Shown: positions 7,655-15,588 of the stretch, in pieces
Numbering within the stretch: the first letter of the stretch is position 1
Layout of the letters: each line of letters starts with the position of its first letter
Source of the DNA: an uncultured Bacilli bacterium
GTDB taxonomy: Bacteria > Bacillota_I > Bacilli_A > RF39 > UBA660
Direction of reading: 5' to 3'
DNA: 64,000 bases
Assembly: GCA_910584655.1 (NCBI GenBank)
Contig: CAJUBJ010000005.1
Span: 1-64,000 of the forward strand
Made by a program: the position numbers and the translations under genes
Notes under the pieces: model-generated
Seen by the model: only the letters and a program-made list of their open reading frames with translations
The model's database searches: none
Told to the model about the DNA's origin: nothing

Positions 7655-9076
7655 ATGGCAATAAATATGAAAAATATTAGACAAACAATGAGGAAAGATG
7701 ATGGTGTTAATGGTGATGCTCAAAGACTTGAGCAAACTATTTGGATGTTATTCATGAAATTGTTTGATTCTAAAGAGGATGAATGGGAAATTAAGTCTGC
7801 TTTAAAAGGTCAAAATTATGAAAGTGCTATTCCAAAAAAATATAGCTGGAAAAATTGGGCACTTGATGAAAGAGGAATGACTGGTGATGAGTTAATTGAA
7901 TTTGTTGAGCAAATGTTCAAAGATTTAAAAGCACTTCCAGTTAATAATGTCAGAGATAAGATAGTTCATGATGTCTTTGCAGATACTCATAACTATATGA
8001 AAAGTGGAACTATTTTAAGACAAGTAATAAATGAAATAAATCAAACAGACTTTAATGTTAATACAGAAAGACATGAGTTCAATGATATATATGAAAGCAT
8101 GTTAGCAGAACTTCAAAGTGCAGGTTCTGCCGGTGAATTTTATACTCCAAGACCAGTTACAGAATTTGTTGTTGAAATGGTTGACCCTAAAGTTAATGAA
8201 AGAATTCTTGACTTTGCATGTGGAACTGGTGGTTTCTTAACATGTGCTATTGAGCATTTTGAAAATACTAATCAGATTCAAACTTCTGATGATGTTGAAA
8301 ATATTCAAAAGAACATTCAAGGTATTGAAAAAAAACAATTACCTTATGCCCTTGCTATGACTAATTTATTACTTCATGGAGTAGATATTCCAAACATAGA
8401 ACATAGAAATTCACTTACTGGTGAGGTTTCTGGATTTGGTGATAAGAATCAAGTTGATGTAATTATTACTAATCCCCCTTATGGAGGAATTGAAGAAGAT
8501 GGTGTTTCATCTAACTTTGCTAAAGAATATCAAACAAAAGAAACTGCAGACTTATTCATGGCATTACTTATGGAAAAATTATCAGATAATGGACGTGCTG
8601 GTATAGTTCTTCCAGATAGCATTTTATTTGGTGATGGTGTTAAAAATAACATAAAATCAAGACTACTTAAGGAATTCAATTTACACACTATTGTAAGACT
8701 TCCAGAAGGTGTGTTTGCGCCTTATACATCAATAACTACTAATCTTTTATTCTTCAATAGAGATTCTAAAGGAACAAAAAAAATATGGTATTATGACTTA
8801 GAACTGCCAGAAGGACAAGCAAGATTTACTAAAACAAATCCTATTAAGAAACATCACTTTGATAAAGTAAAAGCATGGTGGAATAATCGAGTTGAAAATG
8901 AACAAGCATGGCTTGTAAAAGTAGATGATTTAAAGAACTTCAATCTTGATATTAAGAATCCAAGCAAGATAGATGAGACAGAGTCTTATACTATTGAAGA
9001 AATTGTTGAAAGAATGAAAGTTATTATTAAAGATAATGAAGAAATACTTTCTAAGTTGGAAGGTATATTAAAATGA
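7655..9076 (+). CDS. hsdM: Type I DNA methyltransferase subunit M
   Basis: The N6-adenine methyltransferase subunit that methylates the site recognised by HsdS; two copies join one HsdS. It has 473 residues. The N-terminal helical domain (RLEQTIWMLFMKLFDSKE) is followed by the SAM-binding motif DFACGTGGFL (about 186-195) and catalytic NPPY (273-276). It starts 3 nt after hsdR, and its TGA stop overlaps the ATG of hsdS (ATGA). TGA is rare as a stop in this window. Confidence 0.95.
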   Translation: MAINMKNIRQTMRKDDGVNGDAQRLEQTIWMLFMKLFDSKEDEWEIKSALKGQNYESAIPKKYSWKNWALDERGMTGDELIEFVEQMFKDLKALPVNNVRDKIVHDVFADTHNYMKSGTILRQVINEINQTDFNVNTERHEFNDIYESMLAELQSAGSAGEFYTPRPVTEFVVEMVDPKVNERILDFACGTGGFLTCAIEHFENTNQIQTSDDVENIQKNIQGIEKKQLPYALAMTNLLLHGVDIPNIEHRNSLTGEVSGFGDKNQVDVIITNPPYGGIEEDGVSSNFAKEYQTKETADLFMALLMEKLSDNGRAGIVLPDSILFGDGVKNNIKSRLLKEFNLHTIVRLPEGVFAPYTSITTNLLFFNRDSKGTKKIWYYDLELPEGQARFTKTNPIKKHHFDKVKAWWNNRVENEQAWLVKVDDLKNFNLDIKNPSKIDETESYTIEEIVERMKVIIKDNEEILSKLEGILK

Positions 9077-10377
9077 TAAGCAATGAAATTTTAAAGAAAA
9101 AAATTTTGTCAATGGCATTTTGTGGAATATTAGTAGACAATGATTTGAAGTTATTGAAACCAAATATAGGTAAAATTTTTGAAAAAAATGATGACCAAAT
9201 ACCTAAAAATTGGATTGTAACATCCTTTGATATAATAGCAAATATTGTGAATGGTTTTACACCTTTGAGAACGAATAAAAGTTTTTGGGATAAAAAAGAG
9301 ATTCCATGGTTCACCATTGATGATATAAGAACTCAAGGTGAAGTAATAAATCAAACGGAACAATTTATAACTAAAAAAGCATTGGGAAATTCATCAAATC
9401 GGTTACTACCAGTCAATACTATTCTTTTGTGTTGCACTGCCTCCGTTGGTGAATGTGCAATAACAAAAATTGAATTGACAACTAATCAGCAATTTAATGG
9501 TATTGTTATAAAAGAAAATTATATAAAAGATATATATCCCAAATACATATATTGGTATTGTAAAACATTAAAGAACAAGCTTATAGATAACGCAGGAAAA
9601 ACAACTATCAATTTTGTGTCAACAAAAAAATTAGGAAAAATGTTAGTTCCCATTCCACCTCTAGAAGAGCAAGAAAGAATTGTTAATAAAATAGAAGAGT
9701 TATTTGATTTGATAGATAAAAAAGAAAAGAATGAACAAGAAATAGAAAAATTGAAAATAATACTTAAAGAAAAAATTCTTGATAGTGCTATTCATGGAGA
9801 ATTAGTAGACAATGATTTATCATTATCTCCAATAGATTTAGATGCTATTTATGAAGATATTCCCTTTGAGATACCATCAAATTGGAAATGGTGTAAGTTG
9901 AAACAAATATCGAATTATGGTTCAAATAGAAAAATTAAAGGAACAGAGATTGGTGATGAAAGTTGGATACTTGAACTTGAAGATATTGAAAAAAATACTG
10001 GGAATGTAATAAGTAAAATTATGCAATCTCAAAGGCATGCAGTTAGTGATAAAAATTATTTTAAAAAAGGTAATCTACTTTATGGTAAACTTAGACCATA
10101 TCTTAACAAATGTGTAATTGCTGATGAAGATGGATATTGTTGCACAGAGATTGAGCCCATGGAATTACATCCTGATATTGAAGTTAAATTCTTACAAAGA
10201 GTTCTTATGTCCAAATACTTTTTAAATTATGTTAATTCATGTTCTTATGGTGCAAAAATGCCAAGACTTGGAACAAAGGATGGTAAAGAGTCGTTAATTC
10301 CAGTTCCTCCTTTAGAACAACAAAAGAAAATTGCTGAAAAGATAGAACAATGTTTTGAACTAATAGAACAATTATAA
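9073..10377 (+). CDS. hsdS: Type I specificity subunit S
   Basis: Chooses the bipartite DNA target of the complex. It has 434 residues, with two target-recognition domains (about 30-190 and 260-400), each followed by a conserved helix: LEEQERIVNKIEELFDLID and LEQQKKIAEKIEQCFELIE. A second repeated segment, LVDNDLKLL near the N-terminus and LVDNDLSLS at mid-protein, gives the usual near-twofold symmetry; at DNA level it includes an 18-bp perfect repeat. The start overlaps the hsdM stop by 4 nt. The full length of both halves argues that the system is intact. Confidence 0.93.
   Translation: MISNEILKKKILSMAFCGILVDNDLKLLKPNIGKIFEKNDDQIPKNWIVTSFDIIANIVNGFTPLRTNKSFWDKKEIPWFTIDDIRTQGEVINQTEQFITKKALGNSSNRLLPVNTILLCCTASVGECAITKIELTTNQQFNGIVIKENYIKDIYPKYIYWYCKTLKNKLIDNAGKTTINFVSTKKLGKMLVPIPPLEEQERIVNKIEELFDLIDKKEKNEQEIEKLKIILKEKILDSAIHGELVDNDLSLSPIDLDAIYEDIPFEIPSNWKWCKLKQISNYGSNRKIKGTEIGDESWILELEDIEKNTGNVISKIMQSQRHAVSDKNYFKKGNLLYGKLRPYLNKCVIADEDGYCCTEIEPMELHPDIEVKFLQRVLMSKYFLNYVNSCSYGAKMPRLGTKDGKESLIPVPPLEQQKKIAEKIEQCFELIEQL
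9129..9146 (+). repeat. 18-bp direct repeat in hsdS, copy 1
   Basis: ATTAGTAGACAATGATTT, identical to 9801-9818. It encodes the repeated LVDNDL segment at the edge of each half. Confidence 0.85.
9801..9818 (+). repeat. 18-bp direct repeat in hsdS, copy 2
   Basis: The same 18 bases as 9129-9146, 672 bp downstream. It lies between the two target-recognition domains. Confidence 0.85.
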
Positions 10378-10386
10378 GGAGGTCTT

Positions 10387-11313
10387 ATGGGAAAAGTTAA
10401 AAACGAACATTATATACCTCAATTTTATCTAAAAAGATTGGCAAAAAATGGTGATGATTTAATTGATGTTTATGACAAAATAAATGATAAAGAAATATTA
10501 AATAAATCTCCAGTTATTTTTGCTTGTGAAAAATATCTTTATGATATTGATAACTCTAACATAGAAAAAAACATTGACTTGATGTTAGAACTTTCGAAAG
10601 GACAATATAGTGATGAAGAGATTAAAAAAATAAAGGAAGATGAACAACTCTTGGAACACATGTTTTCAAATATGGAGGGAGATTTATCCAACGAATTTAA
10701 AAGATTAGAAAAAGATTTTGATGTTATAAATGAAAGTTCCTTTAAAGTAAAATTCTATATATTTATAAGAGATTTAGCAATAAGAACAAGTGGATTCAGA
10801 GCAACTTTGAATATGATAACTGGAAAGACTTTAGATGTTGCTAAAAAGATGGGTGCAAAAGAAATTCGAGGCTATGATACTAATATGGATTCAGAGGATA
10901 TTGCTAAATTAAAACAAGCAGATTATTTAACTTCATTACCAGAGTTAATACATGATGGAAATATATTTTTAAATAGTTATTCATTTTATGTTGGGGCAAA
11001 CAATTCTGATACTTCTTTTATAATTTCCGACCAACCTTCTTTGAATGTATTATATGGGTGTAAAGAAATTTGTTTTCCTATTTCTCCTAAACTAGCAATA
11101 ATCATGAGAAAAAATGGAACAGATACCTTTACAAATGTTACTCCAAATGAAAAAGGAATAATTGAATTAGATAGTAAAAGTGTTTTACTATTCAATTGCT
11201 TTCAATATGCTCAAGCAAAAAGATTTGTTTTTGGAGATATTGATGTAATTAGAAAAATTGTTAATGCAGAAAAATTTAGAAATGTATTGAGACTACTTAC
11301 AGAGCAACTTTAA
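10387..11313 (+). CDS. DUF4238 family protein in the R-M operon
   Basis: 308 residues. The N-terminus HYIPQFYLKRLA is the DUF4238 signature, and FIISDQPSLNV in the second half also fits. The family has no established biochemical function. AAGGAGG lies before the ATG, 9 nt after hsdS, so it is co-transcribed with the restriction genes. A defence role or a modulator of the R-M complex is inference from position only. It has no membrane segments and is largely helical in the first two thirds. Confidence 0.75.
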   Translation: MGKVKNEHYIPQFYLKRLAKNGDDLIDVYDKINDKEILNKSPVIFACEKYLYDIDNSNIEKNIDLMLELSKGQYSDEEIKKIKEDEQLLEHMFSNMEGDLSNEFKRLEKDFDVINESSFKVKFYIFIRDLAIRTSGFRATLNMITGKTLDVAKKMGAKEIRGYDTNMDSEDIAKLKQADYLTSLPELIHDGNIFLNSYSFYVGANNSDTSFIISDQPSLNVLYGCKEICFPISPKLAIIMRKNGTDTFTNVTPNEKGIIELDSKSVLLFNCFQYAQAKRFVFGDIDVIRKIVNAEKFRNVLRLLTEQL

Positions 11314-11321
11314 CAGATTTG

Positions 11322-11352
11322 CTTTTTCTGTGAACAGAAAATTGATTTTCTG
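11322..11352 (+). other. Overlapping alternative hairpins after the R-M operon
   Basis: TTTTCTG-TGAA-CAGAAAA-TTGA-TTTTCTG: the middle arm (11335-11341) can pair with either neighbour, giving two mutually exclusive hairpins. There is no T run, so it is not an ordinary terminator; it may be a processing site or mRNA 3' stabiliser. Confidence 0.4.
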
Positions 11353-11480
11353 AGAGTCAATTCTACTATTAAGTAAATATAAAGGAGTATTTATATTATA
11401 GTAATTACATTATATATTATTATAATAGTATATGTTAAGTATTCTGTTATTATAATATAAAGAATTAAATAACCCCCAAT

Positions 11481-11519
11481 AGTTTTATTATTATTCACTT
11501 CGTTCATAATAATAAAACT
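11481..11519. repeat. 14-bp perfect inverted repeat
   Basis: AGTTTTATTATTAT (11481-11494) and ATAATAATAAAACT (11506-11519) with an 11-nt loop, flanked outside by ACCCCC on both sides. No T run follows. It lies in the 276-bp gap after the DUF4238 gene, about 70 bp before ATG 11590. Confidence 0.55.
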
Positions 11520-11589
11520 TTACCCCCTTCTTGATAAGAAAGAAATTTGGTATAATAGATGTATAAAAATTGTTAGGGGGAATTTAAAA

Positions 11590-12293
11590 ATGTGTATTAC
11601 AGACCAACTAAATGAAATTATAAATATTTTGAAGGATACATCCTTTTCAATTGGATAGCAGTTATTTCATTAGTAGTATCAGTAATTGCTTTGGTAGCAA
11701 ACATTGTTACAAATGTTAGAAACCATAAGCAATATATCTCATCATTGAAACCGTTATTATCTTTTGAATTTTATGAAATGAACGGATTACTACTACTTTC
11801 AGTTAAAAACACTGGTCAAACTGAGGCAACAAAAATAAGAGTTGATGTTCAAAAATTGAAAAACAATGGAAAGCAAAATAAACTTGCATTAGATAACTTA
11901 TTTAAGAAAGAATTTATGTTATACCCAACAGAAGAAGTTCAAGGTGTTATAGGATTTTATGGAGAAACAATGGAAGATAATGTATTCCCAGTAGTAGATG
12001 TTAGAATATCTTATATTGAAGGAAATGATAATAAAAAAGTTTCGTATGAAAGGACTATTCATTTCAAGAAAAATATATATGGAAGAAATCCACTATCTAA
12101 AATTGAGGACAACATAGAATCGATTGCATATTCTAACAATAGATTAGCAAACTATATTGAAGGAAGAACATTATTTAAGTTTGATAAATTAAATGTATTT
12201 CCACATAACTCTTTGTATGAGGATATGAAAGATGCCTTCAATAATGTAGAAAGACCATCTGTTGAATCAGAAGAAGAAAATGAAGAAGAATAA
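11590..12293 (+). pseudogene. Membrane-anchored protein gene with a -1 frameshift
   Basis: GTTAGGGGG precedes ATG 11590, which opens MCITDQLNEIINILKDTSF and then meets TAG at 11656-11658. The frame one base back is open from 11616 to 12293 and continues with a membrane segment (WIAVISLVVSVIALVANIV) and an approximately 180-residue beta-rich domain containing LLLLSVKNTGQTEATKIRVDV. Adding one T to the T run at 11644-11647 would join both parts into one protein of about 234 residues. No classical slippery heptamer is present. Translation of the second part alone could begin at TTG 11691. It is either a damaged gene or a sequence error; the extracytoplasmic-type domain has no recognised function. 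Confidence 0.6.
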
Positions 12294-12642
12294 TTGTTAA
12301 TGTATAGGCAAGTTACTTATACATTTTTAATTTCACTCGATTCAGTTTGGGGCACATAGGTCAGAATAGAATATAATTTTGACCAATTACTTAACCCTAC
12401 CGGTATATGAAGCAAAATCCGGTATCTATTTTCAACGAAAAGGTTCATAATGAAGAATGACTCGGATTGAATATAAAAGTCTCTCAAAATGGCTATAAAT
12501 AGGCAAAAAATAGGTATATCACAAAACAAATGTTCTTATTAGTGTTTTGAAATTTTTCTATAAGCAACTATTACTATATTATGAATAACTATTTTAGAGT
12601 TTTGTTCTTAGTTAGTCTACTAATAAGTAGGAGGACAAAGAT
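12294..12642. other. Non-coding stretch in the island
   Basis: 349 bp without a credible gene on either strand. It holds a terminator at its start (12299), two CCGGTAT direct repeats (12400-12406 and 12419-12425), and the leader of the HTH gene with AGGAGG at its end. It could be a decayed gene remnant. Confidence 0.4.
12299..12328 (+). terminator. Terminator after the frameshifted gene
   Basis: AATGTATA (12299-12306) and TATACATT (12318-12325), a perfect 8-bp stem ending in a T run. Confidence 0.6.
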
Positions 12643-12825
12643 ATGAAAGAAGAATATTTTACCTTACAAGAGGTATCAAACAAACTAAAGACACCAGTTG
12701 CTTACTTAAGAAAGATGATTAAAGAACATAGACTCAAAGCACATTTAATGGGAAGAAACTATAAGTGCACAGAATCAGAAGTTAATGAGTATGTGAAATC
12801 ATGTGGAGTTAAAAATGACAGATAA
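12643..12825 (+). CDS. Excisionase-type helix-turn-helix protein
   Basis: A 60-residue MerR/Xis-type winged-helix domain: YFTLQEVSNKLKTPVAYLRKMI, then HRLKAHLMGRNYKCTESEVNEYV. The pattern is a helix-turn-helix followed by a wing and a final helix, typical of excisionase-family DNA-binding proteins. It probably acts as a recombination directionality factor or a small repressor of island genes. AGTAGGAGGAC is a strong ribosome site. Its end overlaps the next gene by 11 nt. Confidence 0.8.
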   Translation: MKEEYFTLQEVSNKLKTPVAYLRKMIKEHRLKAHLMGRNYKCTESEVNEYVKSCGVKNDR

Positions 12826-13156
12826 GGAATTACTCAATGCTTTAGGATTACATGATAGAACTATTTCAGTGATATTTGATGAAGATTATCAGAAATTAGT
12901 TGAAAGAAAAGTTGATGATTATCTAAAGAAAATAGAAGAGGAAGAAAAACATAAGGATATTACTATTGATGAATTAAAATCTTCTTATGAATTATTCCAA
13001 AAGAAGAAGGAGTTCATGGAATTATTCAAAGTATGTTTTGATGAGATATGCTTTTTCATGGAAAAAGACCCTAAAAGAAGAGTTAGTGTTAACTGCTATA
13101 CTTGTATTAGAGGAATGGACTTAAGAGACCAATATGGTGCACCAAAAAAGAGATAA
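12815..13156 (+). CDS. Hypothetical protein coupled to the HTH gene
   Basis: 113 residues, helical, with a coiled-coil-like segment (about 28-75, rich in Lys/Glu) and a Cys-containing C-terminus (NCYTCIRGMDLRDQYG). I chose ATG 12815 over GTG 12803 because GGAG lies 7 nt before it. It starts inside the preceding HTH gene, so the two are translationally coupled and may work together. The domain is unrecognised. Confidence 0.65.
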   Translation: MTDKELLNALGLHDRTISVIFDEDYQKLVERKVDDYLKKIEEEEKHKDITIDELKSSYELFQKKKEFMELFKVCFDEICFFMEKDPKRRVSVNCYTCIRGMDLRDQYGAPKKR

Positions 13157-13187
13157 GTAGTTTAATTACTTGTCTCTTCATTTTTTT
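13148..13187. terminator. Bidirectional terminator
   Basis: AAGAGATAAGTA (13148-13159) pairs with TACTTGTCTCTT (13167-13178), with one wobble. A runs on the left and T runs on the right serve the two convergent genes ending at 13156 and 13162. Confidence 0.75.
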
Positions 13188-14034
13188 TATCATAATTTCT
13201 ATCGAAATAAGCAATTTTTCCAAGTTCATCAAAAACATTATTATAATATTCAACTACAGAGTTAGATGTTATATATTTATAACCATCAATATTATTATGT
13301 GTACATGAATAATTAATTTCTTTTAAATCAAGTTTCCATTTATTTTTAGAATTGATAGGCATTTCTTCATAATAGAATATATCTTCTTGCAATTCTCTTA
13401 CAAATTGATAGTTAATTTTTTTATTACCTTTTCCATTAGAGTCAAAATATATATTAAAATGATAGACTTTTTCTTCAATCTTATTTCTTAAATTATGGGT
13501 ATAGTCAAAAATCATTTTATAAATTTTTAACTTCTTTTTATTTTTAAAATCAAATATAAAATGCAATTGGTCATAAATATTCCAAAAATCTTTAAGACTA
13601 TAATTTCTTATAGCAATATATGATTGCATTATACTTTCCATTTCTTTATGCCTTTTTTCTTCATCAGACTTTTTTAAATCAGTATATAAATCTTTTAAGT
13701 TAACCTTTTCAAAAACCTTTTCGTTTTTATAATATTCTTTGAAGACTTTAAAATCTGTATATTTATCTTCTGGCAAATATTTAACTTTATTAAATAAATT
13801 TCTTAATTCAAGTGCATAGTTCATAAGTTTTTCTAAAGTTTTTCTTCTTTCAACAAAGTAATAAACTAAAGAAGTAAATATTAACATTATTGCACCGGCA
13901 AATATATTAAGCATGATTCCAGAAATATAATCTGCTATATCACATTTAACAAAAAAGTGAAGAATAATACTTATTATTAAAGTTATTATTGAAATTCCGA
14001 TTGATAGATAAAATAATCTTTGATTTTCTTTCAT
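13162..14034 (-). CDS. Hypothetical two-helix membrane protein
   Basis: 290 residues, the only minus-strand gene in the island. Two membrane helices (about 6-26 and 35-60) are followed by a cytoplasmic, Lys-rich helical domain of about 220 residues. I chose the ATG at 14034 because AGGTGG lies 5 nt before it; the GTG at 14043 lacks a site. Two N-terminal helices with a cytosolic domain are common in phage-defence effectors, but no known effector motif is visible. The family is unrecognised. Confidence 0.65.
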   Translation of the reverse strand: MKENQRLFYLSIGISIITLIISIILHFFVKCDIADYISGIMLNIFAGAIMLIFTSLVYYFVERRKTLEKLMNYALELRNLFNKVKYLPEDKYTDFKVFKEYYKNEKVFEKVNLKDLYTDLKKSDEEKRHKEMESIMQSYIAIRNYSLKDFWNIYDQLHFIFDFKNKKKLKIYKMIFDYTHNLRNKIEEKVYHFNIYFDSNGKGNKKINYQFVRELQEDIFYYEEMPINSKNKWKLDLKEINYSCTHNNIDGYKYITSNSVVEYYNNVFDELGKIAYFDRNYDKKNEETSN

Positions 14035-14123
14035 CGTGACCACCTAATTAACTATTATAACATTAAAGATAAAAAAATAATAATCATGTGATATAATAGT
14101 TAATCAAAAGGAAGTGACCACTC

Positions 14124-14570
14124 ATGATTATATATAGTTGTAGAACTAATAAGATTCCAACTTCTCCAGACTTTATACATAATGTTTCAAATGAATATAA
14201 GATGTTCGGATACAATGAAGATTTGATGAGTAGTTGTAGTTCTATTGAAATACAAGACTTGGTTACAAAAGATGTTTACTATACATATCAAACATTAGTT
14301 AATTTCAATAACTCATTAGATAAAGGAGATTCTGCTTTTGATATACTAAATGATTATTTAAGTGCTCATGCAGAGATTAAGGATAGCAAAGACAGAAAGT
14401 GTCAGATTTATTATGATAAAATGGATTTATGGTATAGAAGATATATTACAAATCCATCAGAAAAACTTTATAAGAGTATATGTGATGAAGTTCAAAAACT
14501 TATGCAATACTTAGAAAAACAAGAACTTGTTAAAGAATCAAGTTGCAATTTAAAGAGGAATTACTATTAA
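14124..14570 (+). CDS. Hypothetical island protein
   Basis: 148 residues, soluble and helical, with several Cys near the N-terminus (YSCRTNKIP, SSCSS). It has an extended -10 promoter (TGA plus TATAAT at 14092-14097) and AGGAAGTGA before the ATG, and is divergent from the minus-strand membrane gene. No domain is recognised. It has its own terminator. Confidence 0.6.
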   Translation: MIIYSCRTNKIPTSPDFIHNVSNEYKMFGYNEDLMSSCSSIEIQDLVTKDVYYTYQTLVNFNNSLDKGDSAFDILNDYLSAHAEIKDSKDRKCQIYYDKMDLWYRRYITNPSEKLYKSICDEVQKLMQYLEKQELVKESSCNLKRNYY

Positions 14571-14590
14571 GGTGTTCCTCTTATTTTTTT
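14553..14590 (+). terminator. Terminator after the 148-residue gene
   Basis: AAGAGGAA (14553-14560) and TTCCTCTT (14575-14582), a perfect 8-bp stem with a 14-nt loop, then ATTTTTTT. Confidence 0.75.
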
Positions 14591-14754
14591 GTCTCATTAT
14601 TTAAATCAAATACCAAACAAAAATCGAACACCAAATTACTCAAAAAGTGTTCTTAGTAGGCAGACAAGAGGTTATTCAAGATGGTTAAATATTAAGTGCA
14701 AAGGAGAAAAATCCGGATTCTATACCTTGCAATTTTATTTAGGAGGATTGAAAA

Positions 14755-15273
14755 ATGAGATTAAGAACTTATTTAAAAAAGAATAATAATGGAGTTGTTT
14801 CAATAGATAACTTAAGAAGTCAGATTAGAAAGATGGTTAAAGAATATCTTAATACTACAAAATATAAAAACAATTTTATTGCTAAGATAAATCTTACAGA
14901 TGTAATTGAAATGAAGGTCATCATGTATAAAAGAGGTGCTCATCTATTGAAAACTCAAATAGACCAAATTGAAAAATGGATTGAGTTCTTCTTTAAAGAT
15001 AGTGAAATAAAAGGATTCAACAAAGGGTATGCAGAAAAAGAACATCAAGGTATTTTACTTGATTTAGTATATTCGATGTTAAGTTTACTTTCAGAGAAAG
15101 ATTATTATAGTGCAATAAAAATCTATCCATCTATTGATGAAGTAAATGATGAAATCAATGCAGTTGAAAGTGGTTGCATTCCAGAAAGTGCACTTGATTC
15201 TATTTCTGTTGATTCATTAGAAAAATGTATTGATGATATTTACAGATTTTATTTTAGAAGAGTAATAAAATAA
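14755..15273 (+). CDS. Hypothetical island protein
   Basis: 172 residues, predicted soluble and mostly helical, starting MRLRTYLKKNNNG. TTAGGAGGATT precedes the ATG. It lies 19 nt before the excisionase-like gene and is probably co-transcribed with it, so a role in island maintenance is possible. No motif is recognised. Confidence 0.6.
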   Translation: MRLRTYLKKNNNGVVSIDNLRSQIRKMVKEYLNTTKYKNNFIAKINLTDVIEMKVIMYKRGAHLLKTQIDQIEKWIEFFFKDSEIKGFNKGYAEKEHQGILLDLVYSMLSLLSEKDYYSAIKIYPSIDEVNDEINAVESGCIPESALDSISVDSLEKCIDDIYRFYFRRVIK

Positions 15274-15292
15274 TTTTCTTGAGGTTTTGGTT

Positions 15293-15490
15293 ATGGTAAA
15301 AGAAATATGTGATATTAAAAAAATATCAGAATACTTGAATGTGTCAGAGTCACAGATAAGAAAACTTGTAAGAGCAAAAATGATTCCCTTTTTTAGAATT
15401 GGAAATAGATTAAAATTTGATGTAAATGAAGTCAATAAATGGATAGAAAATAAGACTCAAAGTGAAGGAAAAAACTTCTTGTTTTTGTAG
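15293..15490 (+). CDS. Excisionase-like HTH protein
   Basis: 65 residues, an excisionase-family winged helix: IKKISEYLNVSESQIRKLVR, then KMIPFFRIGNRLKFDVNEVNKWI. It is immediately upstream of the integrase, where recombination directionality factors usually sit, so it is the best candidate Xis of the island. GAGG precedes ATG 15293; the TTG at 15287 is less likely. Confidence 0.8.
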   Translation: MVKEICDIKKISEYLNVSESQIRKLVRAKMIPFFRIGNRLKFDVNEVNKWIENKTQSEGKNFLFL

Positions 15491-15588
15491 AAAATATAAG
15501 GAAAAATTGGGCAAAATATGTTATAATGTTTATAGATAGTTTGACATGTTTAGTCCATAAGTTTAACGAAAGGAGAAAGAAAAAACTT

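Noticed and set aside
11460..11520. CRISPR-like repeat
   Set aside because: It is a single inverted repeat, with no repeated spacer arrangement or cas genes.
14589..14786. A TTG-started frame of 65 codons before the 172-residue gene
   Set aside because: It starts inside the T run of a terminator, has no ribosome site and overlaps the well-supported start at 14755.
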